Of a stretch of DNA of 64,000 nt, positions 23,396 to 34,700 are shown piece after piece. Source of the stretch: Turritopsis dohrnii. Lineage: Eukaryota; Cnidaria; Hydrozoa; Anthoathecata; Oceaniidae. The number at the start of each line of letters is the position of its first letter. Position 1 is the stretch's first letter. The translations under genes and the position numbers were made by a program. Under the pieces are notes generated by a model. That model worked only from the letters and a program-made list of their open reading frames with translations. It did no database searches and was not told the origin of the DNA. The DNA is taken from positions 248,001-312,000 of the forward strand of contig BQMF02000020.1 in the NCBI GenBank assembly GCA_027922465.2, given 5' to 3'.

Positions 23396-24085
23396 AAGGA
23401 CCAAAATTTTAGTCGGACAAAATTATTAGTCGGACAAAAGTGACTAAAATATTTGGAGGTGACTAAAATTTTGTCCGATTTTTTGTCCGAATTTTGCAGG
23501 ACTAATACAAGCTATCGAAAATGTCCAAAGATCATACACAAAAAAAGTCAAGAATCTTAGCAACTTGAGTTATTGGGAAAGACTGAGGAAATTAAAGCTG
23601 TACTCGTTACAAAGGAGAAGAGAACGTTACATTATTTTCTACACCTGGTGTATACTAGAGAATCTTGTTCCAAATATTAAAGGAGCAGGAGGTGGGACAA
23701 GATGTTACAAGAACGCAAGACAAGGAAGGAAATGCGTTATACACCTATGCCAACGAGGACTCTATCAAAAGCTAGTTTATGGAAGCTTTCGAATGCAAGG
23801 TCCAAAGCTTTTTAATGCTCTCCCGAAGCATCTCAGAAACTTAACGGGATGCACAAAAGATAAATTCAAAAAAGAACTTGATACGTTCTTATCTACCATT
23901 GCAGATGAACCACTTGTCCCTGGATATACTGCTATCAAAAGAGTGGAAACAAACAGTATCATACATATGAAAAGTATTGGACTCAACGAGTTGGATATTT
24001 GAGGAATCAATAAACCCATCACAAGTATCACTAATATTTTCGTCCGACTAAAATTTTGTCCGACTAAGTTTTGTCCGATAAAGGT
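23396..24085. mobile_element. TIR-like GTCCGACTAAAATTTT motifs bracketing a LINE fragment
   Basis: On the left, several copies of (A)TTTTAGTCGGACAAAA occur at 23402-23440, followed by inverted copies (GACTAAAATTTTGTCCGA) at 23460-23490. On the right at 24040-24080 are CGTCCGACTAAAATTTTGTC and GTCCGACTAAGTTTTGTCCG. The outer copies form an inverted pair. A LINE 3' fragment sits between them, so either a MITE was split by a LINE or the repeats captured it. Confidence 0.55.
23508..24003 (+). pseudogene. LINE ORF2 C-terminal fragment (CR1/L2-like), 5'-truncated
   Basis: Open from about 23508 to TGA at 24001-24003. The order of motifs (YWERLRKLKLYSLQRRRERY, then FYTWCILENLVPN, then GPKLFNALPKHLRN, then FLSTIADEPLVPGY) matches the C-terminal tail of the LINE ORF2 ending at 34420. 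Only this tail remains; the endonuclease and reverse transcriptase core are absent. Nonfunctional relic. Confidence 0.8.
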
Positions 24086-24104
24086 ATATAACAATGTTCA
24101 AAAC

Positions 24105-24269
24105 CAGTGGCGGATCTAGAGGTATGTCGAAAGTATGTAGGAGAGTGTTAGCAATCTAACCATTAAAAGAAAAGCGTTCAAATAATCCCATTGGTAATGT
24201 AAATTGAATTCACAAATTATGTTAATGCTCTCCTACACAAATTTCGACATACCTCTAGATCCGCCACTG
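24105..24269. mobile_element. Short hAT-like palindromic MITE, copy B
   Basis: 165 bp bounded by a 28-bp near-perfect inverted repeat, CAGTGGCGGATCTAGAGGTA inwards on the left and its reverse complement ending at 24269. The interior (GAGAGTGTTAGCAAT, GTTCAAATAATCCCATTGGT) matches the copy at 9998-10161. The two copies define one MITE family. Confidence 0.85.
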
Positions 24270-24716
24270 AAAACCCCACCACCTTCGATATAAGGACTGA
24301 AGGGTAAGCTAAAAAAACTGCCAGGAGTATCAAGGTGTTTTAACTATGCAACTACATAGTGCAAAAATTGACATTCTTTCTCTGCGACGAGTTTTGAATT
24401 TTAGGGCTCCTTTTTACACACCGGGCGCCGCGCCGCGATGACAAGCCATATGAGACGAGTGGTGAAGAAAAACGACGCCGTAGGATCTATTTAAGTATTT
24501 ATTGTCGAAACTCTATTGAGAAAACCAGCGTTTTTCATAATCTTATTATGTATACACACACGAATGGCCTTTCTCAAAAAAGATCGTTGTGTTTAGTAGT
24601 CAACTATAATTGGGTGCAATTCCTTTTTTGGTGCGTGAATTTGATTGATTGATTCGGTTTATTTCGTAAAGTTATAATTTACATCACCGAGAAATGAAGA
24701 TATCGTAATAATATAA

Positions 24717-24747
<31 letters not shown>

Positions 24748-25668
24748 AAAGTTTTTAATTTTGTCATCCCACATTTTCTTGTTTGTTTTTACGATGTGAG
24801 CTGCTTCTTCCCAAGTCCACCCCAAAGATTTTAAATCATTCTTCATGCGGGAGATCCACGTGGTTTTTGGTTTGCCTGGTGGTTTCCGGTATTTCGATGT
24901 ATCGGAGCGCCTCATACATAGGTGTGGATTCATTTTGCTTGATTAGTTTTTCGAACCAATTGAATCTCCTTCTCTGCACCACTTTACTCCAGTCTATCAT
25001 TTTTGTTCTTTCTCGAAGTCTTTGGTTGCTGATTTTGTTCGGATATATTGTATGTAGGACAAATGTTCTTATAAGTGTTCTTTGGAATGTGTCGAGTTGT
25101 TCTTCCATGGATTTCGATAGTGTCCAGGTCTCGCTGTTATAAAGGAAGATTGGCTGTATGTATGTTTGTAGGATGTTCATTTTTGTTTTTGTTGTCAAGG
25201 CTTTGTTGTTAAAGAACTGGTTCAGATTTTTTGCAGCATTTATCGCTAACATTTTCCTCCGTTTTATGTCTTGTTGAGTGTCTAACATTGTACCCAGGAA
25301 TTTACATTTTTTCCACTCGTTTGAACTCCTGTTTATTCTATATTCTTCTGTTTTGGTTCCGTTTATCTGCAGTCCTCTCTTTTTCAGTTGTTCTTTTATT
25401 TCTTTCTTGTACCTTTGGAGTTTGCTGTAGTCACTTGTAATTTTGCTGATGTCGTCAGCATACTGCATATCTAGGTCGATGTGTCTTTTGGGGGGGGTTA
25501 TTTGCGAGTAGTTGTGTGCGCTCAGTCAGTTCATCTGGTATTTCACTTGATTTGATGTTTCGTTGAAAATAATGATGGTCATGTAGCGTGTTGTCATCTT
25601 TGAGTAACGATTCCGCTAGGTAGAATGTAAATATGTTTGCACTGGCGCAGTCTCCTTGTGGGGCTCCT
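24717..25668 (-). pseudogene. 5'-truncated LINE with poly-A tail, minus strand
   Basis: Read on the minus strand, the fragment begins with a reverse-transcriptase GAPQGD motif near 25665, continues to QYADDISKI near 25460 (the YADD catalytic box), and then to LYNSETWTLSKSMEEQLDTF, a tail typical of RTE- or Proto2-like LINEs. It ends with GKPKTTWISRMKNDLKSLGW and a stop at 24742, followed by a poly-A tail (T run at 24717-24742 on the plus strand). At least two frameshifts, one by the G-run at about 25490 and one near 24900, break the frame. Its 5' truncation point lies only about 90 bp before the MAGT1 start codon. Confidence 0.85.
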
Positions 25669-25758
25669 GTATGAATGAATGTGAATGGGGGAATGGGGGC
25701 GTATTTCCACTACTTTTCGTGTTCAGCTAGCTCGAATCACCCGCATTCGTATACAAAA

Positions 25759-28700
25759 ATGGCGTCTAAAGAAGTGGTTTGTCTTCTAATTTTCTCGATT
25801 TTAATCACATTTTCAACATGTGCAAAGCAGAAGAAAGTGAATAAAGAGGTAAGCTAGTGCTTTGAATTGTTTTAATTAGATTACAACAATTTGATTATTT
25901 AATCACTGAATTTTTGCTATAAAGAAAACACTATATTCACCACTTTTTCCTGAAAAGAGAAAGTTAAAGAAGCATCATGCATCATCATCATGATGGTTAG
26001 TCCAGTATACTTTGTGTCTACATGAAAAAATTCCTAAAAAATTGAGGAAATGATTTCAGAAGTTATTATTGATAAAGTTGTCTTTGATACAAATCAATTC
26101 CTTTTGTTGACAATAATATCTACGGTCGTGTGTCTAATTATGGACAGCCTTCGTAATTACGCACACAAAATGTAAACAAACATTCTTGTCACGAAAATAG
26201 ACATGCATTCTTGCCAAGTTCACCACATATAACTGAATAAAATGTTTTATGAAACAGAGCAATCCAATAGAGAGCAATTAGCAGCAACACTTGAAGAATA
26301 ATGGACCGTGAAAATCATAATGGCCTATATTTCAATACTCAGTAAAAAGTGTCTTCCCCCACTGTGATTGACGTACAAAAACTTTATTTATTTGACTTAT
26401 TTTATGATAACTAACTTTCTATAATCTAAAAACATTTTCATTCCTCAATTCATTTTTAAACATAAATTTTCGACCTGTCGATATTTCATGACGGAGGTGG
26501 CCATAATTATTTTTTATCCGTAAATATGGCTACCATTGTACACACGGAACTCATAAAAATACACATGATTCTCAAGAGAGTGCAGTCTATTTTAAATCTT
26601 TAAAGTTTAGAAAAATACATTCTAAATGGCATATTGGTATATAATTTTCTAGCGTTCAAATAAATTTAATTATCTCTGAAGTTTGTTTTATTACAGTTTG
26701 GTTGACAGTACGGGATGTGGTGTGTTTTTAATTTACTGACGGTTGGAATTATGTTTAGTCGATGTCCGTAATTACGAAGGCTGTCCGTAATTAGACACAT
26801 AGACGGTATCATTCATTCATCATTCATTCAAAGTAAAACCTCAAAACCTTTAAATTGACCCCTATTTTGTTCAAACCATTAAATTTGCACTCCATTGAAA
26901 AATCACTATTTTCAATATATACTGGCAAGCAGCTCAATTTAGAAGCGATTGGAATGATAGAAAAAGGTTTTTCTGGTTACTGCCTAACTATGAATGACCT
27001 TCCTCTAACCCTAATTGTGACGGTTTATGGGAAAAGGATAACAAGTGAAAAAGTGATTCTTTAAAAGCGATTTATCGCTGCAAAAAAGCGATTCATTAGA
27101 AGCGAAAAAGTGATTCTATTGAAGCGAAAAAGTGATTCAAGTGAAGTGAAAAAGTGATTCACGTGAAGCGAAAAAGTGATTCACGTGAAGCGAAAAAGCG
27201 ATTCATGTGAAGCGGAAAAGTGATTTCGAAATCGATTTGGAAGATATATAATAATAAGAATAAAAAATGATTCGTAAACAAGAACCAAATGGTGAAAAAC
27301 GGTATTATAAACTGGCGCAATAATATGAATAGATACAAAAACTAAAAAAAGATTTTATTTTTAGACTAAAGGCTGTTTTCCACTTTTGGAAAATTTAATG
27401 CGGAAAAAAACGGACGAATACTAGAGAAAGGACGTGATTGGGTCTTTCGCTAATGTAAACGTAGCTTAATTAATAACCAGAATTTATAACAAAAGAAATA
27501 TACTTGCATGAGCTGCAAAATATAATTTTAAAGACAAATGTGCGCCAAGAGAGAAAAAAAATATTTTTCGAAAAGAAAATTAATGTAAACAAAAACTTAA
27601 AATCGTTGCTATCGCCGTAATAAGATTGTTTACATCGTAGATTCCATGTTTCATGTATGTGACCATCCAAGGGATTTTGATGTCAAACGATATAAATAAA
27701 AAAAGTAATGGTATTTTCTTAGAATATGAAAAGTAGGATTCACCTACTCACTACGTTTCGTTCATTCAACGTCTGTGTATGTTTATATTTTTCATATTCC
27801 CATGCGCCAGTTTTCGAAGTGGAAAGATAACCGGGAGTATTATATCTAATTGCTATTTTGCCAAATAAAAATAAAAAGTTCATGAAAAACATTTTTTTCA
27901 TTGATAAAGATGTCTACACTCTCAAAAGATGTTGTTGTTATCGCGACTTCAGCATTATTTTGAAAACTCAATGTGACGGATGTATAATTACAGGTATCAC
28001 GCGTTAGTGTTTAATACTGAACTGATTACCTGGTTCTTATTCAGTTAGAGATTAAGGAAACAACAGTTTGTTCTCAAGTTGCTACAAATAGAAACCGTCT
28101 GCTATAATTCTTTTGTGTTTAAGTTGTTCTACCGCTTTTATGTGAAATGAACGTGGTTCACATTCACTTTAAGAAAAAAGACAAAAAATGTTTGTTTTAA
28201 AGCTATTGCCAATAGGAACCGTCCCTTATGATTCTTTTTTGAGTTGTTCGATCGTTATTTTGGTATATTCCTTGGGGGGAATGTTTATCAGAACTTTAAT
28301 CAACACTTGAGTGAGTGATATAGAATCAAAAAAGCGATTCATTAGAATCGGAAAAGCGATTCATGTGAAGCGGAAAAGCGATTCATGTGAAGCGGAAAAG
28401 CGATTCATGTGAAGCGAAAAAGCGATTCATGTGAAGCGAAAAAGCGATTCATGTGAAGCAGAAAAGCGATTCTGTGAAGTGGAAAAGCGATTAAGTGCTT
28501 CAAATCGCTTTTTCGCTTGTTATCCTTTTCCCATAAACCGTCACAATTATTCAAATCAATATAAAGGTTTGCGGAGTGGGTGCGTTGAATCACCCATTCG
28601 GCAGACCTTAATACTTCAAATGTTGAAATACCAAACTCCCCTGGCTCGTTTTGATGTGGTTATAAAAATGACCAGAAATTGGCCCATAGGAATTTTCAGT

Positions 28701-31700
28701 TATGGAAAACTTAATATCAAGTAATGTCACAGCATAAAAAATCAAAACAAGGTCGGGTTTGATAGTCTGATAACATGTATTCAAGAATTTGATTTTGTAA
28801 ATGTGGGATGGAGATAGAAAAGAGAAGGAAAACAAAATGTGTTATGAATCAATCATTTCCAGTTCTTTTATGCATAAAGTAAAGAACTTGTGTTGATAGC
28901 ACCCAATGAAACCATCAAAAACTGTATTCGATCATACGATCCATCAAAGCCAACCCACCAAAACATCAAATCCTTGAAAGAATTTAGAAAGGAACCAATC
29001 ATCAAGACACTACACTTTCTGTCAAAAGAAGAGCCCCCAAAACAAAACAAAGATGAACTTATAAATAAACTGTGTTTAAAAATTAAGAACTATTTTCCTG
29101 ATTTGTGTCAGATTTACAACTTGGCATACACACACAAGATTAATGACAAACCGTTACTGAGCTGTGGATCATGTGGACAAGAGGTCCATCGTCCATGTTA
29201 TGTAAACCTTCTGAGAAGCATGAATCTTCTCGACAAAAATGAAGATATGCGTGATATCCCTTTCAAAATACCAGGCATGTTCTACTTGTGTCCAACTTGT
29301 CAAGATGAATCAATCACCTTTAATATGGTTAAACCCAGTCAACCATCAAAAAATAAAGATGAAGGCACAATCCAAGCTCAGGAAGATGAAGATGAAGATA
29401 CAATCCAAGTTAATGAAGATCCGGAAACTATCACACCACACGATTGGGAGTCACCAGTTCGAACCCCAAGAAGGCTTCCTACTCTACCCATAACACCCAA
29501 TGTTATCTTGGACCAAGACCTCAGCCAAAGTACTACAGAATTTGTTGGTAGAACACTCTTTATGAAAAATAAATTTAAAAAATCACTCGAAAACCAGAAA
29601 AAATTAATATCAGAAAATACAACAACATCAGAATTGATCAATTCCAACAACCAAGAATCTACTGATGAAAACCACGAATCTAAGAAGAAACGCAATGATC
29701 GTGTCTGTAGATTCTACTTGAAAAGCAAATGTCGACACGGACTGAAAGGTCGTGATTGCAAATTCAGCCATCCAAAAGCGTGTCCTAAACTGATGAAACA
29801 TGGAAACAAAGGTCCCAAAGGATGCAAAACTGGATCTAACTGTGAAGATTTTCATCCAAGAATGTGTGCAGCTTCGATTAAAAGAGGGGAGTGCTTTAAT
29901 GATTTATGCAGCTTTGCACATGTAAAAGGAACAAGGAGGAAACCCTTAAATACAAATAGACAAAATAACCACATGTCAGAACCTGAGGATTTTCGGAAGA
30001 TTCTGGACAATTTCAAACTCGAAATGATGAATATGTTAAACGAGAAATTACAGACCACATTGCAACAGCAGTTTCATCCACTACCACAACCAATAAATCA
30101 CTCAAGGGAGCGAAGACTTCCAATTCAACGAGTCAGAGAACAACATCAACATCTTCCAAGGCATCTTTACAACCATCCACCAAACTTACCAACCCAACGA
30201 CCACTTCTGTTCTGAGCGTCTTCTGTTTTCTTAACATACAGGGTCTTTGCCCGCAAACAAGACCATCTTCTATACCATACTTAAGGGACATTATGAACAC
30301 CTCAAAGTACCTCTTCGTTGGCCTAACAGAGTCTTGGCTAACTGAAAGTCACAAAGAAGCAGAACTACAGATAGAAAATTATAAACTTTTCAGGAAAGAC
30401 AGAGTTCGTGCAAAATCAAAGTATGGGCGATCAAGTGGAGGTGTTGCTATTTATATTCGAAATGATATAGCGCCTTACTTTGAACCATTGCTTGAATTTT
30501 CCAACGGTGTGAACGAGGCACTAATGGTTTACTCAAGAAAGCTAAATTTATTATTGTGTGCCGTCTACAGGCAACCAAACAATGCCACCCATAGATCCAG
30601 TGGATTAGAATTTGTGGAACTCACAACTGCCATTCAAGCAAAGATCGATGCTATCCAAGGCTGCGTTCCTGACTTTTATCTATTTGGTGACTTCAATATT
30701 CCTCTTATACCCTCCATCAACTCATGCACTCCATCACCTTCCTGCGACAAGCAGCTTTTAAAGATTTTAACTGATTTTAGCCTACAACTTAACCTAACAC
30801 AAATAATTCACAATTCTACACACCGCGACGGTAACGTCCTTGATCTTCTATTTACAAACAACGCAGACTCTATTTTTAATTACACATGCACAGCCACCAC
30901 CTATTCAGACCACTATTTCATTGATATCGCTACCCACTTAGTCCAGAATAAACCAACCTTCGAAAGTAACTGCAAGAATTTAAAAAGTGAATTTGATGGA
31001 TTTAATTTCCATAGCGATAAAATCAATTGGGAAAGCATTAACAATCAACTATCTCACGTTAACTGGGATGAGGTGTTGGATCAACCAAATCCTGATATAC
31101 AATATAAAGCTTTCCTTGACAACTGTTTACACATTATCTCCAATAACTTACCTGCAAGAAAACCACCCAAGAAACATTCGACAGTTCCACGTGACCGTAG
31201 GATTTTAATGAGAAAACGCAGAAAACTTACAAAAAATTGTCAAAGTAACAAGAACAAACAAAAACTTATCGACATCGAATTCAAATTACAAGAATCTTAT
31301 AAAAAAGAGAGAATGGACAGCGAATACGATGCAACATCTAAGATAAAAACTAATCCTAAATATTTTTACTCATACGCAAAACGTTTTAGCAATACCAAAC
31401 CAAAAGTTGGACCTCTTCATGACCCAACAAAAAACAAACTTACAGCCGACTGTTACGAAATGGCTAACATTCTCCAAAGACAATACATGTCTGTATTTAC
31501 ATTACCTAAAAAAGACTACAGTTTTCCCGACCATCAAGAACACCAGGAAAGTTCAGTTCTAGAGAACATAGAATTCACTGAAGACGACTTCATTAAAGAG
31601 ATCGACACAATACCGTCTAACTCAGCTCCTGGACCTGATGGAATACCAGCAGTTTTCCTAAAGAAGTGCAAAGATTCCAGGCCTGGGGAGGAAAAAATAG

Positions 31701-34700
31701 GCCGGCGTGCGGTCCACCACTCGCCTCATTTCCACATGGCGTGCGTAGTTTTTCACACGCCTGAAAGTTACTTTGGGGTGCGATTCGCACGTCTGTTGGA
31801 TTTTGGCGTGCGACGGAAATTTCTTCACTGGCTTTGAAAAGTCTACTTTCCTGTTTTTTCTTAATGAAGCATGTACCACTAATAATTATCATGTCAGTTA
31901 TTTAATGAGCTCTGTTGATTATTAAAAATGAAAAACATTACCGCATTTCCGCCTATCATTTCTAATGAGTGTCTTTAGAATTAAGAAAATATATTCGTTA
32001 TGAATAAAAAAATGAGTTGTTATTTTTCTATCTTTTGATGTATTTTCTTATGAAATTATCGCTAATGTGAGTAATGCTTACAGGTACCCGCTGTTTAAAA
32101 TAGAAACTTAAGATTTTAAATTCACAAGGAACTGCAATGAGCATGGAAATTAAAAATTTGTTTGGTCCTCATTTTAATAGCGTTTCTAATCCTGGGTACA
32201 TAAAATTATGTGCCCGGCATGAAGTATTTCTTGGAACAAGATTTTGGTTATGTATGTCTTCGTGCCGACAACCTCTTCATCGTAACCGATTACGTTATGT
32301 TTTCCCCATGACAAAAATGTCGACAGCTCTTTGCGAATGCTTTTGGTCGCTGCCATGTTGAAAACAAATTGTACTAACTTAAAATTTGTTCGAAGAGAAT
32401 GTTGTTTTCAAATTTCGTTCGATAGAATATTAAAGCTGAAACACACGTTATACAGTTTTTGTACAAAAAAACTATACTAATTTTAGACAAAGAAACTGGG
32501 TAATAAAATAGGTTCAAATATTTTAATTTTCCCCTATTACATGAAGGAAGAAAAGCCGTATTAAATTGACGAATTCTAGTACAATATTATTACGAAGTGA
32601 TTATCCGCAGTGTGTATCCACCCTTAATAAATAATATTGTATAACAATGAGAAATCTATTTCTTGACGCGTTCACATGCGCATTCTAAAAACAAGTGTGC
32701 ATATACAGAAAAATAAACCGTGAATAAAATGCAAACAGAAAGGATATTAATACGTAATGTGAAAGTAAAATAACGTTTTTTTTTTTATATTTTTGTTAAG
32801 CAGCTAGGCGTGCGATGAGTCACACGTCTAAAATTGAGATGGCGTGTGCGGAGGCGTGCGAGTGCGATCGCACGCCTTTCCTCCCCAGGCCTGGATTCAC
32901 TTGCAAAACCATTGAAAATTATCTGGCGAAGCAATTTGGATAACGGAACAACCCCAAGTATCCTCAAAACAAGTCATATATCCCCTATATTTAAAGGTGG
33001 TGATCAAAGCGCACCAGTGAACTACCGTCCAATTGCACTAACATCATTAGTAACAAAAGTTTTTGAAAAGATTTTGAGAAAAAATCTACAAATACACCTC
33101 GAAACAAATCAACTGTACAATTCGTCCCAACACGGTTTTAGGACAGGCCGATCATGTCTTAGTCAGCTACTTGCACACACAGAAAAACTAATCTCACACA
33201 TGGAAAAAGGCGAGAATGTAGACGTGCTATACCTTGATTTCAGTAAAGCATTTGATAGGGTTGACCATTCAATCCTGTTAAACAAACTGAAAAAGAACAG
33301 AATCGGAGGAAGAATCCATAAATGGCTAAAGTCTTTTCTTACAGGTCGCTTGCAATTCGTCTCCGTCGATGGATTTCTATCATTCAAAACCATTGTTATT
33401 TCTGGAGTCCCACAAGGGTCTGTCCTGGGCCCACTACTCTTCCTCATTATGATCCAGGATATTGACAAAAATGTTATCCATTCAACTCTATCTTCATTTG
33501 CCGACGATACGAGGCTGCTGAAAGGTATTTCAAACATTGAAAATGTTGCAGAGCTACAAAATGACCTTCAAGCTGTCTACGAGTGGACAGAACAGAATAA
33601 TATGAAATTAAATGGAACAAAATTTGAGCATCTCCCATATGGAAAGAATACGGAGCTCAAGTCCCATTCTTCATACCTATCAGATACAGGAACAAAAATT
33701 GACTCAGTCACCTCTGTGAAAGATCTTGGTGTTATATTGTCAACTGATATGTCGTACGACTTGCAAATTGGAAATATAATCCAGAAAGTTAAGAACTTAA
33801 GTTCATGGATTTACCGAACCTTTCAATCCAGGGACACAATACTGATGCTAACACTATGGAAATCATTGGTTATTCCACACCTGGACTATTGTTCTCAGTT
33901 ATGGGATCCAACAAAACGATCTCTTAAGCAAGATCTTGAAGCCCTCCAGAAATCATTTTTGAACGGTATACCATCACTAAGAAACCTAAATTATTGGGAA
34001 AAACTGAAGAAGTTGAATATCTACAGTCTCGAGAGGAGAAGAGAAAGATATAAAATTATATACACTTGGTCCATCCTTGAAGGATTAGTCCCAAACTTCA
34101 ATCTTGATGATGGTAACGGTGGTATACATGCACGTACAAGTCAGAGGCTAGGACGGAAATGTCTCCTCAAACCAGTCAACTCAACCCATAGAAATATCTG
34201 GAAAGGTTGTCTGTCTGAAGAAGGGCCAAGACTCTTCAATGTCCTTCCCAAACACATCAGAAATACAAGTGACTGTGCCAAAACCACCTTCAAAACTAAA
34301 CTAGACCAATTTCTACGACACATACCTGACGAACCACTGCTCTCAAGCTACCTTTCACTTAGGAGAGCAGATTCCAACAGCATCGTAGAAATGGTCAAGC
34401 ATTGGACACCGTCGTGTTGAATGAGTGAGGATTCACAGAAGCCATCTCAAGTAACTCAAGTAAGTAAGTAAGTACTTTCTGACACTCATAGTGGCAAAAA
34501 GAGCATGAATAAAAATGATCTATTCTAAAAAATAGCTTTTTCAAAAGCATAAAGAAGCACTAGGAAGTAAAACCAACAAGAAATAGACATCTTCTAAACT
34601 TTGCCAAAATGTTCAAGTAACTTAACCCAGTAAATGAACAACATCCAGTTTTATGTTGCAACTTTAAATGTCAATCAACAAAATTCAATTTATTGAATCT

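Larger units (their letters stand above)
27014..28547. mobile_element. TA-flanked TIR element with subterminal tandem arrays, MAGT1 intron 1
   Basis: The ends ATTGTGACGGTTTATGGGAA (left) and TTCCCATAAACCGTCACAAT (right) are inverted and flanked by TA. Just inside each end is an array of about 22-bp units of the form GAAGCGAAAAAGCGATTCAT (27040-27230 and 28325-28500). The two arrays read in the same orientation although the ends are inverted. The interior shares fragments with 3480-3600 in inverted orientation. No transposase found. Confidence 0.8.
28600..34480 (+). mobile_element. Nearly full-length LINE (CR1/L2-like), interrupted, in MAGT1 intron 1
   Basis: Same strand as MAGT1. ORF1 (28890-30215) is followed with a small overlap by ORF2 (endonuclease plus reverse transcriptase), ending at 34420. 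The 3' end is a simple-repeat tail, (AAGT)n at about 34449-34475, instead of poly-A, as in CR1/L2-type LINEs. The 5' limit is uncertain but lies after the TIR element that ends at 28547. ORF2 is split by a 1216-bp DNA transposon at 31678-32893, so the copy is dead. Confidence 0.85.

Noticed and set aside
27040..28500. CRISPR-like array
   Set aside because: The repeated 22-bp units have no unique spacers, lie at the two ends of a TIR element, and the genome is animal.
31678..32893. hAT superfamily assignment of the element in the LINE
   Set aside because: The CAGG ends are suggestive, but the duplication is 5 bp (GATTC), not 8 bp, so I left the superfamily open.
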